Positions 1 through 6,701 of a stretch of 26,636 nucleotides of DNA are shown in pieces. The translations under genes were made by a program, and so were the position numbers. Below the pieces are notes generated by a model. The model saw only the letters and a list, made by a program, of their open reading frames with translations, did not search any database and was not told the origin of the DNA. How positions within the stretch are numbered: position 1 is the stretch's first letter; every line of letters starts with the position of its first letter. The stretch is from DASUPK01 sp035265665 (GTDB lineage Bacteria > Actinomycetota > Thermoleophilia > Solirubrobacterales > 70-9). The stretch spans positions 1-26,636 of the forward strand of contig DATFOK010000060.1 in assembly GCA_035265665.1 (NCBI GenBank). The letters are read 5' to 3'.

Positions 1-135
1 GATCTCGGGGTCGATCGGTCCGCGCTCCTCCATCAGGCGGCGCAGCACCTTGTCCGCGCGCATCAGCTCGCGGTCGTCCGCGGTCCACTTCGCAGCCGGT
101 TTTCGGGCATGCGCGCCTGCGGGCCTCGAGGGCAT
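1..135 (-). CDS. Partial hypothetical protein (N-terminal 45 residues)
   Basis: This reading frame starts at ATG 135-133 and stays open to the left edge, so only the first 45 residues are visible. The start lies 40 bases downstream of the thiolase stop on the same strand, so the two may be cotranscribed. The residues are Lys/Arg-rich (ARKPAAKWTADDRELMRAD, then KVLRRLMEERGPIDPEI) and look like a basic leader followed by an amphipathic helix. Third-position GC is high, as in the neighbouring genes. No clear Shine-Dalgarno sequence precedes the ATG. I do not recognise the family and assign no function. An upstream in-frame start is not excluded, since the frame stays open into the thiolase gene. 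Confidence 0.5.
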   Translation of the reverse strand, partial: MPSRPAGAHARKPAAKWTADDRELMRADKVLRRLMEERGPIDPEI

Positions 136-175
136 CGCTACATCAACGCCCGCAGGCGGTCCGTTTGTGAGGTCG

Positions 176-1366
176 CTAGACCCGCTGGATCAGCGTGCCG
201 GTGCCGAGGCCGCCGCCGCAGCACATGGTCACCAGGCCGGTCTCCTTGTCGGAGCGTTCCAGCTCGTGGAGCAGCGTGGTGATCAGGCGCGCGCCGGTCG
301 AGCCGAGCGGGTGGCCGATCGCGATCGCGCCGCCGTTGACGTTGACGCGGTCCATGTCGGGCTCGAGCTCGCGCCGCCAGGCCGCGACGACCGAGGCGAA
401 GGCCTCGTTGATCTCGATCAGGTCGATGTCGTCCATCTTCATCCCGTTGCGCTTCAGGATCAGCTGCGTGGCGGGAATCGGGCCGGTGAGCATTATCACC
501 GGGTCGACACCGACGGTCGTCTGGTCGACGACCTTGGCGCGCGGGGTAAGGCCGAGCTCCTTGGCCTTCTCCGGCGTCGTCAGCAGCACCGCGGCCGAAC
601 CGTCGGAGACCTGCGAGGAGTTGCCGGCGGTGATCTTGCCGTCCTCCTTGAAGGCCGGCTTCAGCGACGCCAGCTTCTCGAGCGAGTCCTCGGCGGGCGG
701 GCGGATGCCCTGATCGGTGACGTAGGTATCGCCGTTCGACTGCCAGGGGATCATCTCGCGCTCGAAGCGGCCCTCCTCGGTCGCCTGGTGGGCGAGGGTA
801 TGGGAGCGGAGGCCGATCTCGTCGAGCTCCGAGCGTGGGATCTCCCACTTGTCGGCGATCATCTCGGCCGAGATCCCCTGCGGCACGAGGTTGTAGCGCT
901 CGAGCAGCTGGGGCGAGAAGGCGAATCCGTGCTCCTTCATCACCTCGGTGGAGTCGGCGAATGAGATGTGGCCCATGTGCTCGACGCCGCCGCCGATGGC
1001 GACGTCGTGGACGCCGGAGGCGACCAGCGCCGCGGCGAAGTTGACGGCCTGCTGAGCCGAGCCACACTGGCGGTCGACGGTGGTGGCCGGAGTCTCGATC
1101 GGGAGCCCGGCCTCGAGCCAGGCGTTACGGGCGATGTTGATGCCCTGCTCGCCGAACTGCTGCACGCAGCCGGCGACGACGTCCTCCACCTCGGAGGGCT
1201 CGATGCCGGCGCGCTCGATCACCGCGCCGTAGGTCTTGGACAGCAGGTTCGAGGCGTGGACGTCCTTGTAGTAGCCCTTTTCCTCGTGCCCGCGCCCAAC
1301 CGGAAGGCGGGCGGCCTCCACGATCACGACCTCCCGTCCACCGAACTTTCCGTTCTCAGCCACCAC
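176..1366 (-). CDS. Acetyl-CoA acetyltransferase (thiolase family)
   Basis: This 396-residue thiolase condenses or cleaves acyl-CoA units in fatty-acid beta-oxidation or acetoacetyl-CoA metabolism and should be cytosolic. The full family length is present. The nucleophilic cysteine is C101 in DRQCGSAQQA, the NEAFA motif lies near residue 320, the catalytic histidine is H352 in GHPLGSTGAR, and the second cysteine is C382 in MCCGGGLG. The frame begins with two GTG codons (1366 and 1363) behind a strong GAGGAGG. GTG 1363 gives the better spacing of six bases, so the true start may be one codon in. The 3-hydroxyacyl-CoA dehydrogenase at 1917-2744 is the preceding beta-oxidation enzyme, which supports the role. 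A short palindrome at 1427-1440 lies about 60 bases upstream and may be an operator. Exact substrate chain length cannot be told. Confidence 0.95.
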   Translation of the reverse strand: MVAENGKFGGREVVIVEAARLPVGRGHEEKGYYKDVHASNLLSKTYGAVIERAGIEPSEVEDVVAGCVQQFGEQGINIARNAWLEAGLPIETPATTVDRQCGSAQQAVNFAAALVASGVHDVAIGGGVEHMGHISFADSTEVMKEHGFAFSPQLLERYNLVPQGISAEMIADKWEIPRSELDEIGLRSHTLAHQATEEGRFEREMIPWQSNGDTYVTDQGIRPPAEDSLEKLASLKPAFKEDGKITAGNSSQVSDGSAAVLLTTPEKAKELGLTPRAKVVDQTTVGVDPVIMLTGPIPATQLILKRNGMKMDDIDLIEINEAFASVVAAWRRELEPDMDRVNVNGGAIAIGHPLGSTGARLITTLLHELERSDKETGLVTMCCGGGLGTGTLIQRV

Positions 1367-1426
1367 GTGCCTCCTCAGTCGGTTTCTTCAAGCAACCAAG
1401 TCTCGTAGATAGGAGCATACACCCCT

Positions 1427-1440
1427 TGACTGGCGAGTCA
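1427..1440. promoter_or_regulatory. Palindrome TGACT-GGCG-AGTCA, candidate TetR-type operator
   Basis: A perfect 5-base inverted repeat with a 4-base centre sits about 60 bases upstream of the thiolase start and overlaps the stop codon of the gene at 1438-1846. A second, shorter repeat (TGGC ... GCCA, 1431-1444) overlaps it. Palindromes of this size upstream of beta-oxidation genes are often bound by TetR-family acyl-CoA-responsive repressors. No TetR gene is in the window, so the link is an inference. Confidence 0.35.
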
Positions 1441-1846
1441 GCCAGTATCGCCACTTGCTTTCGCCAATGCCTCCTCGTGCTCGAAGAACGCCGCCATCCG
1501 AGTGGGCCGGGCCGGGTCCGGGCCATCCCACCACACGACGAGGGTGAAGTCCTGGACCGGCACCTCCTCTCCTGAGCGAGGGGCCGCAAGGTGCCACCGC
1601 GACCTGATCAGGCTGGCGTCGCCCTGGTCCGAGAACTCCAGCATCTCGAAGCGGTTGTTCTCACAGGTACGGCCCCAGGAGCGCATCCACTCACGGAGCG
1701 CCTCTCCCTTAGGCGCCGGTATCGGGAAAGGTCGGGTCCGGGGTGAACTCGAAGCCGGGCCCGATCTCGTCGAGCCATGCCTCAAGGTCGCCTGAGTTCC
1801 AAAGTTCCACCATCCGCTCGGCCCATTCGACGCGGCCCGTTGCCAC
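1438..1846 (-). pseudogene. NTF2/SnoaL-like protein, interrupted by a frameshift
   Basis: Two adjacent frames together make one protein of about 135-140 residues, the normal size for an NTF2-like (SnoaL-type) alpha+beta fold. The first part starts at GTG 1846 and reads VATGRVEWAERMVELWNSGD followed by LEAWLDEIGPGFEFTPDP, then hits TAA at 1709-1711. The second part, one base out of frame, continues with KGEALREWMRSWGR, FEMLEFSDQGDASLIR and FTLVVWWDGPDPARPTRMAAF, and ends at 1438. The join is at about 1705-1720 and fits a single-base insertion. Members of this fold are small ligand-binding proteins or isomerases, and the exact role is unknown. A TAGAGT box (1853-1858) lies six bases upstream of the GTG, so transcription could be leaderless. 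It may be a real pseudogene or a sequencing error. Confidence 0.7.
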
Positions 1847-1852
1847 GAGGCG

Positions 1853-1858
1853 ACTCTA
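1853..1858 (-). promoter_or_regulatory. -10 box TAGAGT for a leaderless start at 1846
   Basis: TAGAGT on the minus strand is followed by six bases and then GTG 1846, so transcription would begin at or next to the start codon. No Shine-Dalgarno sequence is present. The box lies beside an 11-base palindrome CTACG-C-CGTAG at 1856-1866. Confidence 0.5.
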
Positions 1859-1897
1859 CGCCGTAGCAGGCGGATGCGCCGGTGCAACCCGTTTGGT

Positions 1898-1914
1898 GGG
1901 GTGATAGACACCCC
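1898..1914. promoter_or_regulatory. Inverted repeat GGGGTG-ATAGA-CACCCC just before a GTG start
   Basis: Perfect 6-base arms flank a 5-base centre, ending two bases before GTG 1917. The right half overlaps a possible -10 element TAGACA (1905-1910), six bases from the start codon. It could be an operator occluding a leaderless promoter, or a small hairpin. No -35 element is convincing. Confidence 0.4.
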
Positions 1915-1916
1915 GC

Positions 1917-2744
1917 GTGGAGGGCACCTCTACATATGAGCGGCCGGCGATCGCTGGCAGCGGAACGATCGCCACCGGCCTCGCGGCCTGCGCGAGCATC
2001 GCCTCGAGGGTCCTCCTGCTGGCCCGCTCGGACGCCTCGGCCTGGAAGGCGGAGGAGCATGCCCATTCCCTCTCCGCGAAGGTGGACGGAGCCGATGCCA
2101 AGCGGATCAAGGTGACCACCGACGCAGGAGACCTCGCGGACTGCGACCTGATCATCGAGGCGGTCATCGAGGAGCTCACGCCGAAGCTGGACCTGCTCAA
2201 GGCCGTGGGCGACGCCGCGGGCGACGCAGATCTCGCCACGACCACGTCCTCCCTCTCCCTCGACGAGATCGGCTCCCAGAGCGGTCACGCGGAGCGGGTC
2301 TTCGGGCTGCACCCCTTCAACCCGGTTGTGAAAATGGAGCTGATCGAGCTCTGCCTTCCGGAGGCGGCTCGCGATCAGATCCGCTCGCGGGCGCGCAGCT
2401 GGTGCCAGGCGATCGGCAAGACCGTGGTCGAGGTTCCAGACGAACCCGGCTTCGTCGTCAACCGGCTGCTGTTCCCCTACATGTTCGACGCTGTGCGGCT
2501 GATGGAGCAGACCGGCATGGAGGCCGAGGACGTCGACCGCTGCATGACGCTCGGGGCCAACTACCCGATGGGGCCGCTGGCCCTGCTCGATCTGATCGGG
2601 GTGGACGTCGCGGTCGCGATCGGCGAGGCGCTTTACGACGACAGCGGCGAGCAGCACCACAGTCCGCCCGGCCGGTTGATCGCCCTGGTGGACGAGGGAA
2701 AGCTCGGGCGCAAGTCCGGCGCCGGGTTCTACACCTACGACTAG
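1917..2744 (+). CDS. 3-hydroxyacyl-CoA dehydrogenase (3-hydroxybutyryl-CoA dehydrogenase type)
   Basis: This 275-residue NAD(P)-dependent enzyme oxidises 3-hydroxyacyl-CoA to 3-ketoacyl-CoA in beta-oxidation, or runs in reverse on acetoacetyl-CoA. The N-terminal Rossmann turn is GSGTIATG at residues 14-21. The catalytic pair is H132 in GLHPFNP and E144 in MELIEL, with the usual spacing of 12. The PGFVVNRLL motif and ANYPMGPLALLDLIG mark the C-terminal helical domain, which ends in the typical GRKSGAGFYTYD. The length is close to the usual 280-290, so it is the single-function form without a hydratase domain. The start is GTG 1917 with no Shine-Dalgarno sequence. It points away from the thiolase cluster, and its product is the thiolase's substrate. 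Its stop overlaps that of the next gene in CTAG 2741-2744. Confidence 0.93.
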   Translation: MEGTSTYERPAIAGSGTIATGLAACASIASRVLLLARSDASAWKAEEHAHSLSAKVDGADAKRIKVTTDAGDLADCDLIIEAVIEELTPKLDLLKAVGDAAGDADLATTTSSLSLDEIGSQSGHAERVFGLHPFNPVVKMELIELCLPEAARDQIRSRARSWCQAIGKTVVEVPDEPGFVVNRLLFPYMFDAVRLMEQTGMEAEDVDRCMTLGANYPMGPLALLDLIGVDVAVAIGEALYDDSGEQHHSPPGRLIALVDEGKLGRKSGAGFYTYD

Positions 2745-3712
2745 CGCTCGGAGAGATTGATCGTGAGTTGGGCGACCGTCTCGCCGACCTTGTCCAGGAC
2801 GGCCGGATCGAGCTTGTCGACGGTGTCCTCCACCGTGTCGGCGTAGGGATAGTTGAAGTCGATCAGGTCGATCGACGGGACCCCCTGCTCGAGGAAGGGG
2901 ATGTGGTCGTCGATGACTCCACCCTGGACGCCCGGCGGGAAGAGGTCCGCGGCGCCGACCTCCGCGGCGGCAGTGCGGAGCCGTTCCCAGAGTGCCTGGT
3001 TCGAGTTCGCCTCCCGCCTGATCCGCGCGCCCCGGTTGGCGATGTAGTCGAGCAGGACCATGTCCCCGATCTCGCCCGGGTGGGCGGCCGCGTAGGCCCG
3101 GGATCCGCGCAGCGCGCAGAACTGGAAGTCCTGGTCCGCGCACCCGGGCGGTTCCTCCTCGCCGTCGAAGAGGACGAAGCGGATCTCGCGGTGGTCCTCG
3201 GGAAGATCGGCCGGAAGCGAGCGGGCGAGCTCGATCACCGCGGCGGTGCCGGCGGCCCCGTCATTGGCGCCGACGAACCCCTTCGGATGCCATTCCGTGT
3301 CGTAATGGGCCCCGATTAGGATCGCCGGGGCCCGCCCGGGCAGCACCCCGACGATGTTGCGCAGTCCCTGCTGGGGCCCCGTGCTCGGGAAGGGCTCGAA
3401 GTGAGCGCGGATCCCGGCTCCCGGCTCCGCTCCCAGCGTGTCCCGCAGCGTGACCGCGAGATTCCTGAGCTTTGCCGACCCCGCGGGCCGCTGACCGACC
3501 GCTACCTGGGCGCGAACGAGGGACATCGCGCCGGCGCCGTCGAAGCGCTCCGGCGACGAGGAGGAGTCGCCATCGCCGCCGCACCCGGCGGCGACGAGAA
3601 GCGCAAGGGCGCCGAGCCCCGCGCCGATCAGCGGAGTGGGTCTACGCCGCCTGCTTGCCCTTGCGCTTGACGCGCGTCTTCGTCGCGATCGGCGGCACCG
3701 CGGGCTCCTCAT
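2741..3712 (-). CDS. M28-family zinc peptidase, predicted lipoprotein
   Basis: This 323-residue protein has an M28 aminopeptidase/glutaminyl-cyclase-like fold. The predicted metal ligands are H136 (GAHYDT), D151 (GANDGAAG), E185/E186 (DGEEE), D222 (LDYIANRG) and H270 (DDHIPF). This is the order expected for a two-zinc site. The N-terminus has a hydrophobic stretch ending in LLVAAGC with Cys at position 44, a good lipobox, so the protein is probably lipid-anchored outside the membrane. A Ser-rich linker follows. The n-region is unusually long and Arg-rich (about 27 residues), and the start ATG 3712 lies inside the end of the upstream gene by 71 bases. No other ATG, GTG or TTG occurs before the hydrophobic stretch. 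It could cleave peptides or cyclise N-terminal glutamine, and the sequence does not decide between these. Confidence 0.88.
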   Translation of the reverse strand: MRSPRCRRSRRRRASSARASRRRRPTPLIGAGLGALALLVAAGCGGDGDSSSSPERFDGAGAMSLVRAQVAVGQRPAGSAKLRNLAVTLRDTLGAEPGAGIRAHFEPFPSTGPQQGLRNIVGVLPGRAPAILIGAHYDTEWHPKGFVGANDGAAGTAAVIELARSLPADLPEDHREIRFVLFDGEEEPPGCADQDFQFCALRGSRAYAAAHPGEIGDMVLLDYIANRGARIRREANSNQALWERLRTAAAEVGAADLFPPGVQGGVIDDHIPFLEQGVPSIDLIDFNYPYADTVEDTVDKLDPAVLDKVGETVAQLTINLSER

Positions 3713-3935
3713 GGCGACCGGAACGATCCCAGATCACGTCCGCCTCGGAGACGCCCTGCTTTGAGGCCTCGGCCTCGATCTCGGACCAGGGGAGCTGCGC
3801 CTCGGGGAGCTCATCCCATCGCGCGAGGTCGAGCGCCTCGAGCGCGCCCTCTAGCGCCGGTCCCCGGTGCTCCTCCGAGCGGAGCACCGCCCTGACTACC
3901 TCAAGCTGCTTATCGCTGAACCGGACGACCCACAT
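3642..3935 (-). CDS. Hypothetical 97-residue protein
   Basis: The start ATG 3935 has a good GAGGAGG four bases upstream. The protein opens with MWVVRFSDKQLEVVRAVLRS, has an acidic helical middle with ELPEAQLPWSEIEAEASKQG, and ends in a basic tail (KTRVKRKGKQAA). There is no signal peptide or membrane segment, so it is likely a small cytosolic protein. Its 3' end overlaps the M28 peptidase start by 71 bases in another frame, which points to translational coupling. I do not recognise the family. Confidence 0.7.
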   Translation of the reverse strand: MWVVRFSDKQLEVVRAVLRSEEHRGPALEGALEALDLARWDELPEAQLPWSEIEAEASKQGVSEADVIWDRSGRHEEPAVPPIATKTRVKRKGKQAA

Positions 3936-4011
3936 GTGGCCTCCTCAGACCCACGCTCGATTTCAGGCAACGTAGAGTCCTACACGGACGGAAGGAAAAA
4001 GGCCTGCAACC

Positions 4012-4027
4012 GAGCGCTTAGGCGCTC
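4012..4027 (-). terminator. Hairpin enclosing the stop codon, followed by a T-run
   Basis: On the minus strand GAGCGC-CTAA-GCGCTC forms a perfect 6-base stem whose loop contains the TAA stop of the membrane protein gene. After 11 more bases comes TTTTT. The T-run is further from the stem than in a standard intrinsic terminator, so activity is uncertain. Confidence 0.45.
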
Positions 4028-5307
4028 TGGGGGTGGATCCGAACCGCCTCGATCCGGTTCTCTCGCACCGATTCGACCCGGATCTCAAAGCCGTCGGCGG
4101 TGATCTGATCGCCCCGCTTCGGCAGCCGCCCGAGCTCGCCGAAGACGTAGCCGCCGACGGAGTTGTAGGCGTCGGTATCGGCCGGGAGCTCGATGCCGCG
4201 GTCGGACAGATCGCCGAGGGAGACGTGGCCCCGCACGTACCAGTCGCCATTCGCGAGCTGCCGGAGCGACCCCGCCAGCGGGTCGGTCTCGTCCTCGATC
4301 TCCCCGACCACCTCCTCGAGGATGTCCTCGACGGTGACGATGCCAACGGTCCGCCCGTACTCATCGATCACGACGCCCATCGACGCACGCTGTCGCTGGA
4401 GCTCGGTGAGCAGGTCGTCGAGTGGCTTCGTCTCGGGCACGATCAGCGCGTCGCGGATCGCCGGCTCGATCCTCGCCTGGGGCCCCTCGGTCATCATCAG
4501 CCGCACCAGCCGGAGCGCATGGACGATGCCCCGGACACGGTCCGCGTTGCCGTCCTCGACCACGACCAGCCGGTTGTGTCCCGAAGAGGTGCACAGGTTG
4601 AGGGCGTCGGAGACGTTTGCGGACTGATCGACTGTGACCACGGCGGGAATCGGGGTCATCACCTCGCGGGCCTCCTGCTCGTGCAGGTGGAAGACCCCGC
4701 CCAGCATCCCCGCCTCTCCCGGGTCGAGATCCCCGCCCACCGCAGACTGCGAGATGAGCACCTTGAGGTCGTCGGTCGTCGGCTGGGACTCGAGCTCTGC
4801 GGGACGCACCCCGAACAGCCGGACGACGCCGTTGGACATCCAGGTGAGCGCGACGGTGAAGGGCGCACTGATCCGACGGAACCATCGGAGCGGCGCCGCG
4901 AGGGCTCGGGCGCTGCGCTCGGGCCGGGCGATGGCGAAGTACTTCGGGGCCTGCTCGCCGACCACGACATGGAGGGTCGTGGTCAGCGTGTAGGCGATCG
5001 CGACCGAGATCGCCACGGCGACGCCGTGCGAGAAACCGCCGAAGATCGGCTCGATCAGCTGAGCGACGGCGGGCTCGCCGAGGAAGCCGATGCCGATCGA
5101 GGCCATCGTGATGCCGAGCTGGCACGCAGCGAGGTACTCGTCGATGTGATCGAGCTGCTCGATGGCGGCGCTCGCCCCTCTGCTGCCCTCGGAGGAGAGT
5201 TGCTCGATCCGTGAGCGGCGACTACGGACGAGTGCGAACTCCGCCGCGACGAAGAAGCCGTTCGCCAGGATCAGCAGGAACAACAGGACCAGGAAGACAG
5301 CCGTCAT
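4018..5307 (-). CDS. CNNM/HlyC-CorC family membrane protein with CBS pair
   Basis: The 429-residue protein has the complete family order. It has a DUF21/CNNM transmembrane domain (residues 1 to about 190, with helices near 1-23, 60-90 and 95-118), a pair of CBS domains (about 215-335, with GHNRLVVVEDG and MGVVIDEYGRTVGIVTVEDI), an acidic linker and a C-terminal CorC_HlyC domain (about 345-425). Proteins of this family are linked to magnesium or cobalt transport, with CBS domains binding adenine nucleotides. The old name hemolysin is not a functional statement. The start ATG 5307 has AGGA four bases upstream. It sits downstream of the dehydratase gene with a 153-base gap, so it probably has its own promoter. 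Confidence 0.93.
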   Translation of the reverse strand: MTAVFLVLLFLLILANGFFVAAEFALVRSRRSRIEQLSSEGSRGASAAIEQLDHIDEYLAACQLGITMASIGIGFLGEPAVAQLIEPIFGGFSHGVAVAISVAIAYTLTTTLHVVVGEQAPKYFAIARPERSARALAAPLRWFRRISAPFTVALTWMSNGVVRLFGVRPAELESQPTTDDLKVLISQSAVGGDLDPGEAGMLGGVFHLHEQEAREVMTPIPAVVTVDQSANVSDALNLCTSSGHNRLVVVEDGNADRVRGIVHALRLVRLMMTEGPQARIEPAIRDALIVPETKPLDDLLTELQRQRASMGVVIDEYGRTVGIVTVEDILEEVVGEIEDETDPLAGSLRQLANGDWYVRGHVSLGDLSDRGIELPADTDAYNSVGGYVFGELGRLPKRGDQITADGFEIRVESVRENRIEAVRIHPQSA

Positions 5308-5437
5308 CGTTCCTGCCTTGGATCAGTCGGCCGGAGCGAGGCCGGATCGATCACGCCCAATCGGGCGCGCGTACTTCGAGGGGGTTCGTCGTCGTTCACT
5401 GGCGACGAGCCAAGGCTACCGGACGCCGTGACGACCT

Positions 5438-5458
5438 TTGTGCCGCTTCTTGTGCCGC
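5438..5458. repeat. Tandem 9-mer TTGTGCCGC x2
   Basis: Two exact copies (5438-5446 and 5450-5458) are separated by three bases, just beyond the stop codon of the dehydratase gene and within the 153-base intergenic stretch 5308-5460. The 12-base period is close to one helical turn, so a regulator binding site for the downstream membrane-protein gene is possible. Nothing else is evident in this stretch. Confidence 0.35.
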
Positions 5459-5460
5459 CG

Positions 5461-5739
5461 CTAGGCGACCTGTTCGACCTGCTTTGCCAACTCGAAGTCG
5501 TTCTGCGTCAGGCCGCCCTCGGCGTGCGTTGAGATCGCCACCTCGACCTGGCTCCAGGAGATCGCGATGTCCGGATGGTGGTTCATCTCCTCGGCGGGCG
5601 CCACCAGCGAGTCCACGAACTTGACCGAGCCGACGAAGTCGCCGCGGTCGAAGCTCTTCACGATGTACTCGCCCCGCTGGCGCCAGCCGTCGAGGCGCTT
5701 GAGCCGTTCCTTGATCTCCTCGTCACTCAGAAGTGCCAT
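5461..5739 (-). CDS. phhB: 4a-hydroxytetrahydrobiopterin (pterin-4a-carbinolamine) dehydratase
   Basis: This 92-residue protein matches the PCD/DCoH family in length and motif. The signature is EEMNHHPDIAISW, with H54 and H55 and D57, followed by V-V-I-STH (H72), GLT (76-78) and D81. The family dehydrates the 4a-carbinolamine produced by aromatic amino-acid hydroxylases, or acts on related pterins. No hydroxylase is visible in this window, so the local pathway is open. The start ATG 5739 is only nine bases from the divergent GTG 5749. No Shine-Dalgarno sequence fits in that gap, so translation is likely leaderless or driven from a promoter inside the neighbouring gene. Confidence 0.93.
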   Translation of the reverse strand: MALLSDEEIKERLKRLDGWRQRGEYIVKSFDRGDFVGSVKFVDSLVAPAEEMNHHPDIAISWSQVEVAISTHAEGGLTQNDFELAKQVEQVA

Positions 5740-5748
5740 ATTCGTGGG

Positions 5749-6690
5749 GTGCGAATTGCGAGCCTGGTTCCGTCGGCGACCGAGATGCTATTCGCCCTGG
5801 GTCTGGGCGATCAAGTCGTCGCCGTCACCCACGAGTGCGACTACCCGCCCGAGGCCGAGAGCAAGCCACACCTGACTCGGAGCCTCATCCCAACATATTC
5901 GGCGGCCACGAACGCCGCCGCCGGATCTACCGCGGGCCAGATCGATGCGGAGGTACGGCGTCTGACCGGCGAGGGACGACACCTCTACGAGCTCGACGAG
6001 CCGGCTATCCGCGAGCTGGACGTGGACCTGGTCGTGACGCAGGCGGTCTGCGAGGTCTGCGCCGTCTCCTATGACGACGTGGTTGCCGTGGCCGGCCGGC
6101 TCCCCACAAGGCCCGCGGTGATCTCGCTCGATCCGTCGAACCTCGGCGACGTGCTTGCCGATGTCCCGCGGCTGGGCGAGGCGACCGGGGTCGCCGCTCG
6201 CGCAGCCCGGCTGCGCGGCGAGCTCGAGCGGCGGCTGGAGGCGGTTCGCGCGGCCGTTGCCGGCGCTCCCCGCCCCCGGGTTCTGGCCCTCGAATGGCTC
6301 GACCCGCCCTTCATCGGCGGACACTGGGTTCCGGAGATGATCGAGATCGCCGGCGGCGAGGACGTGCTGGGCGTCGCGGGGGCCAAGTCGCGGACCGCGG
6401 AGTGGGATGAGCTCGTGGCCTCCGACCCCTCGGTGGTCGTGGCGATGCCGTGCGGCTGGGACGCGCTCAAGGCGCGCGCGGAGGTCGAGGCTCGCGCGGC
6501 CGAGGTGGCGGCGATCGGCGCGGACCGGGTCTGGGCGGTGGACGCCGCGGCCTCGTTCTCGCGGCCGGGGCCACGCCTGGTCGAGGGCACCGAACTGATC
6601 GCCCACCTGCTGCACCCGGATAGGGTTGACCCGCCGCCGGGAGTGACCTTCGAGCCGGTGCCCATCGGCGCACCGGCGGGGCGCTCCTAG
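5749..6690 (+). CDS. BtuF-like cobalamin-binding protein, no signal peptide
   Basis: The protein is 313 residues from GTG 5749 and belongs to the periplasmic-binding-protein class III fold of BtuF and FhuD. It opens directly with VRIASLVPSATEMLFALGLG, the first strand and helix of the fold. It then has HECDYP, the family motif TQAVCEVCAVSYDDV, a long central helix (ARLRGELERRLEAVRAAV), LEWLDPPFIGGHWVPEMI and a C-terminal lobe. No signal peptide or lipobox is present, so it is probably cytosolic and may not be a classical transport receptor. No transporter permease or ATPase is nearby. The two cysteines in CEVCA are a notable feature of this subgroup. The next gene follows 11 bases after the stop and has its own strong Shine-Dalgarno sequence, so the two are probably cotranscribed. 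Confidence 0.85.
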   Translation: MRIASLVPSATEMLFALGLGDQVVAVTHECDYPPEAESKPHLTRSLIPTYSAATNAAAGSTAGQIDAEVRRLTGEGRHLYELDEPAIRELDVDLVVTQAVCEVCAVSYDDVVAVAGRLPTRPAVISLDPSNLGDVLADVPRLGEATGVAARAARLRGELERRLEAVRAAVAGAPRPRVLALEWLDPPFIGGHWVPEMIEIAGGEDVLGVAGAKSRTAEWDELVASDPSVVVAMPCGWDALKARAEVEARAAEVAAIGADRVWAVDAAASFSRPGPRLVEGTELIAHLLHPDRVDPPPGVTFEPVPIGAPAGRS

Positions 6691-6701
6691 GAAGGAGAGA
6701 G

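Noticed and set aside
1782..3143. 453-codon minus-strand frame opposite the hydroxyacyl-CoA dehydrogenase
   Set aside because: It overlaps three supported genes and is Arg/Asp/Gly-rich without domains.
4033..5214. Long open frame on the plus strand opposite the CNNM/CorC gene
   Set aside because: It is antisense to a clear family member and consists of low-complexity Arg/Asp/Gly residues, as expected for the mirror frame of a high-GC gene.
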